A stretch of 14,391 bases of DNA from Palsa-1233 sp031367105. GTDB lineage: Bacteria; Gemmatimonadota; Gemmatimonadetes; Gemmatimonadales; GWC2-71-9. Under the pieces are notes generated by a model, which was not told the DNA's origin, did no database searches, and saw nothing but the letters and a program-made list of their open reading frames with translations. The translations under genes were made by a program, and so were the position numbers. Of this stretch, positions 6,818 through 14,223 are shown piece after piece (within the stretch, counting starts at the first letter, position 1; every line of letters begins with the position of its first letter). The DNA lies in contig JANLPG010000033.1 of NCBI GenBank assembly GCA_031367105.1, positions 1-14,391 on the forward strand, read 5' to 3'.

Positions 6818-8478
6818 CCCGTGCTCCATTGACGCAGATCGAGTCCGCCGCCGAGTGGGCGGTGGGGATGCGACTCGCCGATGTGCCCGCGGAGACGATC
6901 GAACTCTCGAAAAGTCAGATCGCCAACATCATCGCGGCGATCATCGCCGGTTCGGCATCGGCCGCCGGCCAGGCGATCTGGAGGGCCGTCGGGCCGGTCG
7001 CTTCGTCGGGCCCCTGTCCGGTCATTCCGACGGGGGTGCGGTTGGCGCTCAACGACGCGCTCTATCTGCATGCTTCCTGGGCCAATGCCCTCGAGCTGGA
7101 CGACTTCCACTTCCGAGGACACCTCGGACCGGCCAGCGTCGTGGTGCCGCTCACCCTCGGGGGGTTCCTCGGCTCCAGCGGCGAAGAGATCCTCCGGGCA
7201 CAGGTGATCGCGAACGAACTCGGCGGGCGACTCGGGTGGGCGATCACCGCAGAGGTACGCCACGGCCACCAGCGCTCGTATTTGCTTCGCTTCAGCGCCG
7301 CTGCCGCCGCCGCGAGCCTACTGGGACTCGATGTCCGTCAGTTCGCCACCGCGCTCGGTATTGCGATGACCCAACCGGAACTCGCCCTGCATCCGGGGAT
7401 GTTCTCGCCCGACACGAAGGTCCTCTCGGCCGCAGCCGGCGTGGTCGAGGGGACCCGAGCGGCGTCACTGGCCCGGGCCGGCATTACGGCGGCCACGGAC
7501 ATCCTCGAACATTCTGCTGGATTCTATCGGCAGTTTACGATGCACCGGGACGTGCCGAGCCCGTTCGTCCAGCTCGGCGAGGCCTGGTGCACCGATGCCA
7601 TGTCCTTCAAGCGCTATTCGGCGTGCGCGTACGCCTCGGGCTGCGTCGACGCGGCACTCCAACTTCGTCGGGGTGCCGAATTCGACGCCGAAGCAATCGC
7701 CAGTTTCGAGATCGCCTCGTCGCTCCCGGCGTTGATCATGGAGCGGCTGGCCCGACCGCACGAGGATGGCGTGCTCACTCCCGTCAACGTGCAGTTCTCG
7801 ATCATCCGCTCGGTGGCGGCCGCCCTGCACCACGGTGATCTCCGGGGGATTCATTTCCGCCCTGAAGTCTTTGCGGCGGCGGTCCCCAGCATCGCTTCGC
7901 TGGCAGAACGTGGCACCCTTACCCACGACTGGCACCTGACGATCGAGCAGCTGCGGGGCATCGACGCCGGAATGCCAGAGGTCGGCGGATCGTCGGCCGA
8001 CATGTGGCAATTTCATCGAACGTCGCTCGAGTTCCGGCGCCTCTTCGGTACCGCGAGCGCCCTCGGCCTCGGTGATGTCCCCCGCCTCCTAGCCTTGCCT
8101 CACGCGGACCGTAGCTACTTCGCGCACCGTTGGTGGCGAAGCCTCCGCAACAACTTGTCGGGGGTGCCGCAACATGACATGCGGCAGGTCGGTGACCTGA
8201 GCAAGCTCTCCTGGCGGATGGGGGGGCGGGTCACTGTCGCCCTTCACGACGGCAGGCGGCTCTCGGCTGAGCAGGTGATTCCGCCGGGGATGGCGGGCGA
8301 CCCTGATCGACATGCGGTAGTCCACGAGAAGTTGTTGGTTGAGGCCGGCCCGTATCTGACGGAGCAACGAGCCGACAGACTGTGGCACACGATTCGGGAG
8401 ATCGAGGTCACCACGGCTCTCGAACTCATCCTGCTCGCCACCATGGAGCGAGGAGAACCAGATGCGGAAATCCATTGA
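6814..8478 (+). CDS. MmgE/PrpD-family protein
   Basis: MmgE/PrpD proteins include 2-methylcitrate dehydratase and cis-aconitate decarboxylase, which eliminate water or CO2 from tricarboxylates. This 554-residue protein has the helical-domain signature HASWANALELDDFHFRGH (86-103), equivalent to the family HxxDFDDxxxxxH region with Asp96/Asp97 and His103, plus TKVLSAAAG (201-209) and FKRYSACAYASG (265-276), the equivalent of the family KPYP-type active-site loop. It is longer than the usual 450-500 residues. The loop lacks the usual Pro and His residues, so substrate and chemistry may differ from the classical enzymes. GTG at 6814 is used because it overlaps the previous stop (GTGA); an upstream in-frame ATG at 6664 lies deep in the preceding gene. 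It overlaps the AfsA-like gene by 17 bp. It may act as a dehydratase on the operon's intermediate. Confidence 0.82.
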   Translation: MTRAPLTQIESAAEWAVGMRLADVPAETIELSKSQIANIIAAIIAGSASAAGQAIWRAVGPVASSGPCPVIPTGVRLALNDALYLHASWANALELDDFHFRGHLGPASVVVPLTLGGFLGSSGEEILRAQVIANELGGRLGWAITAEVRHGHQRSYLLRFSAAAAAASLLGLDVRQFATALGIAMTQPELALHPGMFSPDTKVLSAAAGVVEGTRAASLARAGITAATDILEHSAGFYRQFTMHRDVPSPFVQLGEAWCTDAMSFKRYSACAYASGCVDAALQLRRGAEFDAEAIASFEIASSLPALIMERLARPHEDGVLTPVNVQFSIIRSVAAALHHGDLRGIHFRPEVFAAAVPSIASLAERGTLTHDWHLTIEQLRGIDAGMPEVGGSSADMWQFHRTSLEFRRLFGTASALGLGDVPRLLALPHADRSYFAHRWWRSLRNNLSGVPQHDMRQVGDLSKLSWRMGGRVTVALHDGRRLSAEQVIPPGMAGDPDRHAVVHEKLLVEAGPYLTEQRADRLWHTIREIEVTTALELILLATMERGEPDAEIH

Positions 8479-8944
8479 CGGACGAGACGTCCACAAGTTC
8501 CACCCCCGCAACGTGTTGTTGGTGGCGATCACCCAGCACGACGAGGAGTGGTACGAGGCCGAGGTCGCGCATGACGTCGACCATCCGTTCTTCTTTGAGC
8601 ATCCACTCGACCACGTCCCGGCGATGTTCCTGGTTGAGGCCGGTCGCCAACTTGGTATCGCGATTGCCCACCTGTTCCTTGGTGTACCTCGGGACATCCT
8701 GTTCGCGACTGAGTCCTTCGATATCCGTTTTACGGCGTTCGCCGAGCTGAGCGCCCCAATCACCATTCGGGCGCGGATCACCGATCGGCGATACCGAAAA
8801 GGCGAGCTCACCCACCTCCGGCTGGACGGCGTGTTCCACCAGGCGGGTGTCTCGCTGGGCACCATGGGAGGGAGCTGCCTCATGTTGAAGCCCGCGGTCT
8901 GGCACAGGTATCGCAAGACGGAGCGGGCAAAGATGCCCGAATGA
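8462..8944 (+). CDS. Single-domain AfsA-like hotdog protein
   Basis: AfsA/ScbA proteins of Streptomyces join a beta-ketoacyl chain to dihydroxyacetone phosphate to start gamma-butyrolactone signal synthesis, and have two hotdog repeats in about 300 residues. This protein is 160 residues with one repeat. It shows the AfsA opening VHKFHPRNVLL (10-20) and the core DHPFFFEHPLDHVP (40-53) followed by FLVEAGRQLGIAIAH (56-70). FFEHPLDHVP and the downstream VEA.RQ are the family's most conserved features. ATG 8462 follows a GAGGAGAA site (8448-8455) at 6 bp and starts inside the end of the PrpD-like gene. It ends in the ATGA overlap with the SDR gene. It could dimerise to form the two-domain arrangement. 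Whether it condenses acyl chains or acts as a dehydratase/thioesterase-like hotdog cannot be read from the sequence. Confidence 0.83.
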   Translation: MRKSIDGRDVHKFHPRNVLLVAITQHDEEWYEAEVAHDVDHPFFFEHPLDHVPAMFLVEAGRQLGIAIAHLFLGVPRDILFATESFDIRFTAFAELSAPITIRARITDRRYRKGELTHLRLDGVFHQAGVSLGTMGGSCLMLKPAVWHRYRKTERAKMPE

Positions 8945-9882
8945 CGCGCGTACTCCTCACAGGCGCCACGGGGTTTGTGGGACGGCACATCGTGCCACGG
9001 CTGCTGGCGGATTCTCGAGTCTCGTCAGTCCGGTGTCTCGCATTCCGTCAGATCCCGGCCATCCGCGATGATCGCCTTGAGGTGGTCCGAGGCGACCTCG
9101 CCGATCCCGCGTCTCTGAACGGGCTCACCGAGGGCGTCGACGCGGTATTGCACGTGGCTGGGCACGTTGGTGAGGACGCGTCCATCTGCCGCGGCGTCAA
9201 CGCGGTTGGCACGAAGACGCTCTGTGACATGGCTCAGGGCACTGCCTGGGGCAGGTTTCTCTACGTGAGCAACGCGGCGGTCTATGGTTGGGCCTCGCAC
9301 GCCGGTGCAGGTGAGGACGACGTGGAGGTTGCGCCAGCCACGCCGACCAGTCGATCGCGCGCCGAAGCGGAGCAATACGTTCTCGGCGTAGACGGAACGG
9401 TGATCCGTCCCCTTTTCGTGTATGGCGATGGCGACACGCGTTTCGTGCCGTTGTTGTCGCGGGCATTGGCCCGCTCACCGGTGATGGTTGGAGGTGGCAG
9501 GGCCCGGGTGTCTGCGATCGCGGTCGAGGAGCTCGCGCGCGCACTGGTCGAGTTGTGCCTGGATCCCGATCGTCGCGGACTCCATCGGGTGTTTCATGCC
9601 AACGACCAGCGGCCGGTCTCGTTGCGGGAGATCGCCGAGGTCCTCCATCGGAGTCACGGTGTTCGGATCCCGAGGTGGAGTGTGCCGTACCCCGTCGCGC
9701 GGCTGATGTTGCGGATGTTTCGGCCATCGGCCATGGGAACGTCCGGGTGGAACTCCACCGCAGCGCACCGACTCTTTCTGATGAGTCGAGATCACTGGTA
9801 CGACGCGTCGCGGCTCTGGAACCGGTTGGGGTGGCAGCCTTCGGGGTCGCTGCTGACGCGAATGGGGGCTGCGGCCGAGTGA
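8941..9882 (+). CDS. Atypical extended SDR (NAD-dependent epimerase/dehydratase family)
   Basis: The 313-residue protein has the extended-SDR cofactor motif TGATGFVG (7-14), VRGDLADP (49-56) and LYVSNAAVYG (107-116). The stretch IRPLFVYGDGD is the usual downstream substrate-domain entry. The catalytic YxxxK, expected in a PYxRSKAEAE context, reads PTSRSRAEAE here: Thr136 and Arg140 replace Tyr and Lys. This was checked at codon level (ACC and CGC). The protein may therefore bind NAD(P)H but use other residues, or act non-catalytically. It is the last gene of the operon and overlaps the AfsA-like stop (ATGA). In butyrolactone pathways a reductase acts with AfsA, so it may process the AfsA-like product; this is inference. 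The terminator at 9971-9997 follows 88 bp later. Confidence 0.85.
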   Translation: MTRVLLTGATGFVGRHIVPRLLADSRVSSVRCLAFRQIPAIRDDRLEVVRGDLADPASLNGLTEGVDAVLHVAGHVGEDASICRGVNAVGTKTLCDMAQGTAWGRFLYVSNAAVYGWASHAGAGEDDVEVAPATPTSRSRAEAEQYVLGVDGTVIRPLFVYGDGDTRFVPLLSRALARSPVMVGGGRARVSAIAVEELARALVELCLDPDRRGLHRVFHANDQRPVSLREIAEVLHRSHGVRIPRWSVPYPVARLMLRMFRPSAMGTSGWNSTAAHRLFLMSRDHWYDASRLWNRLGWQPSGSLLTRMGAAAE

Positions 9883-9970
9883 CGGTCCGAACTTCGACGA
9901 CTGGATCGATTCCCGGGCGATCCATGCCGCGGGCACTTCTGGCGTCACGTTTTGGAGCGACAACGCAAAA

Positions 9971-10001
9971 CCCCACCGCGCCTGACGCATGGTGGGGCTT
10001 T
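9971..10001 (+). terminator. Operon terminator hairpin
   Basis: The stem CCCCACC (9971-9977) / GGTGGGG (9991-9997) is extended by GCG/CGC inside, preceded by CAAAA and followed by CTTTG. It lies 88 bp after the SDR stop and is the natural end of the nine-gene transcript. Confidence 0.7.
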
Positions 10002-10009
10002 GTATTGGC

Positions 10010-10111
10010 TCATGGGCCCGGCGCGATTCGGGCCGAAGGCGAGCGAGCCCGCGGGGCGGGCGCAGCTCCACGCGCGACCTCTTGCTCTGGGGCGTTGTTC
10101 GCAAGCGCCCA
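10010..10111. repeat. Intergenic repeat element, copy 2 (tRNA-fragment-like)
   Basis: Part A (10013-10034, starting TGGGCCCGGCGCGATTCG) resembles the acceptor and T-arm of the tRNA fragment at 14269. After about 41 inserted bases, part B (10076-10111) matches 14294-14329 at 28 of 36 positions. The match continues past the tRNA break into the same flanking sequence ending GCGCCCA, so the two copies share one junction and are not simply two tRNA remnants. Confidence 0.6.
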
Positions 10112-10115
10112 TGGG

Positions 10116-10133
10116 CTTGACTCCCGCTTGACT
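10116..10133 (+). promoter_or_regulatory. Tandem CTTGAC motif, site 2
   Basis: CTTGACTCCCGCTTGACT holds two identical CTTGACT units 11 bp apart. It lies 120 bp upstream of the beta-propeller lipoprotein start and has the same layout as sites 1 and 3. A weak -10-like GATTGT follows 9 bp later (10143-10148). Confidence 0.5.
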
Positions 10134-10253
10134 CCATTCGCCGATTGTTCCTTCCGGCAAACCAGATTGCCGTCCGGATCCAGTGCGGGCGGTATGACCG
10201 TCCCTCGCTGGCAACGTACTTCCAGTCCTCAGGTCTCTGAAATGGAGTCTTCC

Positions 10254-11210
10254 ATGTTGACCCGCGCCTTGCTGTGGTCTTGCCTGTTGTTGGCCGCCTG
10301 TGGCGGGGGCAGTATCACTCTTCCTTCGGCTGCCGTCGGACCAATCGGGCCGTTTCCTGCTGGTGTAACCGGGCGGATTGCGTTCGTGACCACCGACGTA
10401 GTTCTCGTCTCGTCAACAAGCCACGTCGAGACCAAGGTACACGTGATCGACGTTGCTCGTCGCGCGGATCGCATCATCTTCACGATTCGTGATGTGTACG
10501 TCGAAGGTCTCGCTTGGGCGCCGGACGGTGAACACCTCGTGATGCAGACCTACCGCTCCAAACCCTTTGGTCCGAATGGAGAAAACCGGAACATTAGTCA
10601 GCTCAACCGTCTGAGCCTTGCCGGCGAAGATAGAGTGATGTTCGATGGGTTAGGTCCAGAGTATCATCCAGCGTACAGCAGCACTGATGGAAGGCTTGCG
10701 TACTTCGCTGGGTGGAGTACCGATGCGACATCGGGCATCTTCATTGATGGCAGTCCTGTACAAGCGCTGCGTTTCTGGAATAACAACAGCTATCTCGCAT
10801 GGGCACCCGATGGCAGCAGCCTGCTCTACACGGAGCAGGCTTCCGGTCTTTGGCGGCTCAACCTCGCGACTGGGTCCGTTGCACAGCTGGTCGTACCTGA
10901 GAACGGTGATGTGATCGTGTATCCAACCGTCTCGCCGGACGGGACTCGCATCGCGCTTATGCGGTACGCCGGCAGCCGGCAGCATCAGGAGATCTGGACC
11001 GTATCGGCAACAGGCTCTGATGCGAAGCAGATGACGTCGGGGTGCAGCGACAATCTCCCGGCGTGGGTGCCTGGGGGGGCGTACGTCGCCTTCGCTCGTA
11101 CCTGTAGCGGCGCGGCGACGGGGATCTACATCGTTCCACACGCCGGGGGAACGCTGATCCGCGTGGTTGCAATATCCAATTCCATAAGCGGCCTGGTCTG
11201 GTCTCGTTGA
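10254..11210 (+). CDS. Beta-propeller (TolB/PD40-like) lipoprotein
   Basis: The 318-residue product opens with a type II signal peptide, MLTRALLWSCLLLAACGG, with the lipidated Cys at 16. It continues with repeated TolB/PD40 blades: AWAPDGEHL (near residue 87), AYSSTDGRLAYF, AWAPDGSSLLY (near 183), SPDGTRIAL (near 228) and a final DNLPAWVPGGAYVAFAR blade. It is probably a cell-envelope lipoprotein whose propeller binds a protein or ligand. TolB-like propellers are scaffolds, and no catalytic motif is seen. ATG 10254 is chosen over the in-frame ATG at 10242 because GGAG (10244-10247) is 6 bp upstream and the signal peptide then has a normal n-region. The TGGAGTC ribosome-binding context recurs before the next gene. 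Confidence 0.8.
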   Translation: MLTRALLWSCLLLAACGGGSITLPSAAVGPIGPFPAGVTGRIAFVTTDVVLVSSTSHVETKVHVIDVARRADRIIFTIRDVYVEGLAWAPDGEHLVMQTYRSKPFGPNGENRNISQLNRLSLAGEDRVMFDGLGPEYHPAYSSTDGRLAYFAGWSTDATSGIFIDGSPVQALRFWNNNSYLAWAPDGSSLLYTEQASGLWRLNLATGSVAQLVVPENGDVIVYPTVSPDGTRIALMRYAGSRQHQEIWTVSATGSDAKQMTSGCSDNLPAWVPGGAYVAFARTCSGAATGIYIVPHAGGTLIRVVAISNSISGLVWSR

Positions 11211-11239
11211 CCTGGGGTCCCACTGTTGGCCATTAAGCG

Positions 11240-11255
11240 CCCCTAGCCGCAGGGG
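11240..11255 (+). terminator. Weak hairpin after the beta-propeller gene
   Basis: CCCCT (11240-11244) / AGGGG (11251-11255) forms a 5-bp stem with a 6-nt loop 30 bp after the stop. There is no T-tract, so it is at best a weak terminator. Confidence 0.25.
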
Positions 11256-11288
11256 GATGGTCAGATCACTCGCCCGACCTCCTCAGTT

Positions 11289-11306
11289 CTTGACGCTCGC
11301 TTGACA
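11289..11306 (+). promoter_or_regulatory. Tandem CTTGAC motif, site 3
   Basis: CTTGACGCTCGCTTGACA has two CTTGAC units 11 bp apart, 43 bp upstream of the glycine-zipper gene start. The second unit contains a perfect -35 TTGACA. GAGATT lies 9 bp downstream (11316-11321) but no 17-bp-spaced -10 is evident. Confidence 0.5.
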
Positions 11307-11348
11307 GGTACGTGGGAGATTGAAGTGACCTCAACAGTGGAGTCCGTC

Positions 11349-11891
11349 ATGCGACACCGCCAGCTCGTCTTGATGTTTTGCCTCCTCACGACCCCGGCCT
11401 ACGGACAGTCTGCAGGGCAGCTGGGACTGGGTCAACGGATCTGGGTTCGCTCAACCGTGGGCCCGGGGGCCCTCGATGGGGGGGTCCAGGGGACACTGGT
11501 GGGGGTAAGCGGTGACTCGGTCCAGCTCCGGCTCACCCCGGACAGCCCGCCCACGGCGGTGTTCGTTGGGCCACAAAGCCAGCTCTTCCTCTTCAGCGGT
11601 CGTCGGTCGTCGGCGGGAAAGGGCGCGCTCATCGGTGGACTTGTCGGAGCAGGGATGGGGGCACTCATCGGGTTCACGAGTAGTGGCGCTGAAGGCCCGT
11701 TATTGGATCGCGGCTCGGCTGCGGTTGTTGTAGGCACACTAGGTGGCATGGTCGGTCTCTTGGGCGGCCTGGCGTTCGGTGCGATGAGTTCCCACGACAC
11801 CTGGACCCGCATCTACTGGAAGAGCGCCGCCCGTCCGGTCATCTCGCCAAGTCCACACGGAGTCGGAATCGGGCTGTCGCTTCCGTGGTGA
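11349..11891 (+). CDS. Exported glycine-zipper protein of unknown function
   Basis: The 180-residue protein has a Sec signal peptide (MRHRQLVLMFCLLTTPAYGQ, cleavage probably near residue 19-21). A small beta-rich region follows (IWVRSTVG to QLFLFSGRRS), resembling an SH3-like or RNA-Sm-like 'G-x-L-x-G-x-x-G-D-S-V' strand pattern. Then come two glycine-zipper membrane hairpin segments, KGALIGGLVGAGMGALIGF (91-109) and VVVGTLGGMVGLLGGLAFG (126-144). The C-terminus ends GIGLSLPW, a terminal aromatic often seen in outer-membrane-associated proteins. ATG 11349 has GGAG (11339-11342) 6 bp upstream, the same context as the preceding gene. Function is not recognised; an envelope-spanning or outer-membrane role is inferred. 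Confidence 0.75.
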   Translation: MRHRQLVLMFCLLTTPAYGQSAGQLGLGQRIWVRSTVGPGALDGGVQGTLVGVSGDSVQLRLTPDSPPTAVFVGPQSQLFLFSGRRSSAGKGALIGGLVGAGMGALIGFTSSGAEGPLLDRGSAAVVVGTLGGMVGLLGGLAFGAMSSHDTWTRIYWKSAARPVISPSPHGVGIGLSLPW

Positions 11892-12063
11892 GCGGCGAGC
11901 GCGGTGCGGTCTGCCTTTGCGCCACCGAAGGATCTCAGGCTCCACCGCGCTCCATCGCCATGTGACCACGCGGCCTCACCCAGGCGGTCCTGTGCGGGCC
12001 GTGTGGTCTTCACCTGACTGCACAGCAGCTCCGGTCCTCAGGCTCCTTTCTCGGGGGTTCACC

Positions 12064-14214
12064 ATGGCGACTCGTATCGTGCTCGGTTCCTGGCTGTTGT
12101 TGGCTGCCTGTGGTGGGGACAACGGCACTGGGGCGCCGCCTCCAGTCAAGCCGGTCGCTGCTGTCCTCGTGAGTCCGTCGGCCCTCAATGTGCTCATGGG
12201 GCAGAACGGCACGCTTACCGCTCAAGCGAAGGATGCGAGCGGGTCGGTATTGGCCGGCCGGACGTTCGTCTGGTCCAGCTCAGCGCCAGCGATCGCCACC
12301 GTCTCGACGGCGGGTGTGGTGACCGGAGTGGCGGTTGGGACTGCCACCGTGTCAGCGGCGTCAGAGGGACAGACCGGGACGGCCACGATCACCGTCTCCC
12401 CGCAGCCAACTACAACGATCACCCCGGTCTCGCCACTGACATCGATCGGGACTGCCGGATTCCCCCTGGCCCCGAATCCGAGCGTGAAGGTGGTTGACCA
12501 GGACGGAGCGCCTGCCGCCGGAGTGCTGGTGACCTTTGCGGTCGCTTCCGGTGGCGGCAGTGTGACAGGAGGTTCGCAGACGACCAATCTGTCTGGCATC
12601 GCCGCGGTTGGGAGCTGGACGTTGGGCAGCCTCACCGGTGCGAACACCCTGACCGCGACCGTTGTCGGCCTCCCGCCTGTCCTTTTTACCGCCACCGGCA
12701 GGATGGTGCTGAGTGTGGCACCGGCCATTGCCGCCGCCGCGCCGAACGTCATGGTCGGCTTCACCGTCAGGGATCAGGTGGACCCTGCCCAGACGGTCGT
12801 GTGGCGGGTAAATGGCATCAGCGGCGGCACACCGGCAGTGGGCACCGTTTCCGCCAGTGGGCAGTACAGTGCGCCGGCAACCATCCCGCCGGGTGATTCC
12901 GTCGTGGTGAGCGCAGTCCTCACCACGGACGCGACGGTGACCAGCTCCGCCACGGTGTTCTTCGTCCCGGATCTCACGACCAAAGACTATTACGTCCCCA
13001 TCCCACGGGTGGTGGATCTCACCAGGCCGGCACCTACGCGGTTCCTCCTGGTGCCGCCAGCTTCGGCGACCTCGGTCACCTATGTGCCGGTTGCAGGCCC
13101 CGCGGTAGCCATCCCGTCGATCGGCAATGGCGTCCTCTCGTTCGAGGTGAGCGCTGCGTCGGCCACCGCGGGATACCAAAATGGCACGCTTCACAATGTT
13201 GTCGGCTTTCTTGACTACCGGGATGCCGGCGGCAATATGCTGAAGCGTGGCAATCTGTCCGTCAACGTGCGCGATGCCACGATGCCCGACGTAACAATTA
13301 CGACCCTGGCCGCTGATGCACAACGGAGCCCGTACGTGCTCAACCTGCGGCTGGACATGGCGACGAACAGCCCGACCAGTGTGGTCGTCTCGCGCACGCT
13401 CCAACTGCTCGGCGGCGATCAGTTCGATTTCGTCGCTGTTATCGCAACAGTAACCACGTTCAACAACCGCTATTACCTAGGGCTCCGCAACGATGTGGGT
13501 GGCATCGGGTTGTCAGTGTATGACAACAGCGTGACGTGGGGCGGCACGGGCCGGCTGCGCGGCGTGATCAACTACCCAATTGATAGTTATTTTGACGGCG
13601 CTGAACAGGCCATGATTCATGAAATGGGGCACGCGTGGATCAATTTCGCCTCGACCGACACGGTGCTGGCCTCGGGGGTGCCCCATTGGCCAGCCTCGAC
13701 GATGGCGCTCGGCGCAATGGGGTTCAGTATCCCCGGGTCTGGTGCGGGTGGAGCTTTCCCATGGTCGTTGACCCCCAATGGGGTCGGTACGGTCCGCATC
13801 AACCGGGCGACGGCCTCCGATCGCTTCACTCCCCTCGATCTCTACGTGATGGGCCTGCTACCGCCCGATTCCGTGCCGGTCATGTATGTCCTGCCGGCGA
13901 CCGCCGATCCGAACAGCTTCGTTGATGGCATGACATCGGCGGCAACGAGCTACACCATCGCCGACTACATCGCGAGCCAGGGTGTCCGGACGCCGGCAAG
14001 CACGGCGGCTCCGCGCGCGTTCGCCACGGCCGTGATCGTGTTGACCTATGGCCGGCTGATGACGAGGTCGGAGATGGCGTTCTTCGACGCGGCGGCCTCT
14101 CGAGCTGAGACCAGTGTTGCGCTACGGGCTGTCACAGGTCTGACCACGGTCGACGCTTCCGGGTTCTTTCTGGCCACCGGTGGGCGTGCGACGCTTCGGA
14201 CTCGCCTTCCTTAG
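12064..14214 (+). CDS. Ig-like domain lipoprotein with C-terminal HExxH zinc-peptidase-like domain
   Basis: The 716-residue product starts with a lipoprotein signal, MATRIVLGSWLLLAACGG (Cys16). A BIG2 domain (about 30-115, with ATVSTAGVVTGVAVGTATV) follows, then a BIG1/invasin-like domain (about 140-215, VKVVDQDGAPAAGVLVTF) and a third Ig-like segment (about 217-300). The C-terminal half contains IHEMGHAWINF with His519-Glu520-x-x-His523, the zinc-binding core of zincin peptidases. DRFTPLDLYVMGLLPPDSVP (586-605) is a motif I recognise from secreted putative metallopeptidases. The third zinc ligand is not obvious. It is probably a surface-tethered protease on an Ig-like stalk. ATG 12064 is chosen because it gives a complete lipoprotein signal; upstream in-frame sequence has no such feature. 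The Shine-Dalgarno region is TCGGGGG (12051-12057). A strong terminator follows 9 bp after the stop. Confidence 0.82.
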   Translation: MATRIVLGSWLLLAACGGDNGTGAPPPVKPVAAVLVSPSALNVLMGQNGTLTAQAKDASGSVLAGRTFVWSSSAPAIATVSTAGVVTGVAVGTATVSAASEGQTGTATITVSPQPTTTITPVSPLTSIGTAGFPLAPNPSVKVVDQDGAPAAGVLVTFAVASGGGSVTGGSQTTNLSGIAAVGSWTLGSLTGANTLTATVVGLPPVLFTATGRMVLSVAPAIAAAAPNVMVGFTVRDQVDPAQTVVWRVNGISGGTPAVGTVSASGQYSAPATIPPGDSVVVSAVLTTDATVTSSATVFFVPDLTTKDYYVPIPRVVDLTRPAPTRFLLVPPASATSVTYVPVAGPAVAIPSIGNGVLSFEVSAASATAGYQNGTLHNVVGFLDYRDAGGNMLKRGNLSVNVRDATMPDVTITTLAADAQRSPYVLNLRLDMATNSPTSVVVSRTLQLLGGDQFDFVAVIATVTTFNNRYYLGLRNDVGGIGLSVYDNSVTWGGTGRLRGVINYPIDSYFDGAEQAMIHEMGHAWINFASTDTVLASGVPHWPASTMALGAMGFSIPGSGAGGAFPWSLTPNGVGTVRINRATASDRFTPLDLYVMGLLPPDSVPVMYVLPATADPNSFVDGMTSAATSYTIADYIASQGVRTPASTAAPRAFATAVIVLTYGRLMTRSEMAFFDAAASRAETSVALRAVTGLTTVDASGFFLATGGRATLRTRLP

Positions 14215-14223
14215 CCTGAAAAT

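Larger units (their letters stand above)
9883..10253. other. Intergenic region between operon and lipoprotein block
   Basis: This 371-bp stretch has no supported gene. It contains the operon terminator (9971-10001), intergenic repeat copy 2 (10010-10111), the tandem CTTGACT motif (10116-10133) and a GTCCTCAGG leader word (10225-10233) that recurs 30 bp before the start at 12064. Confidence 0.6.

Noticed and set aside
10076..10111. A functional tRNA in repeat copy 2
   Set aside because: The T-arm is degenerate, about 41 bases interrupt it, U33 is lost and the anticodon stem cannot form.
9555..10253. Extension of the beta-propeller lipoprotein upstream into the SDR gene
   Set aside because: The frame is open but has no family signal, crosses the operon terminator, and would bury the lipoprotein signal peptide.
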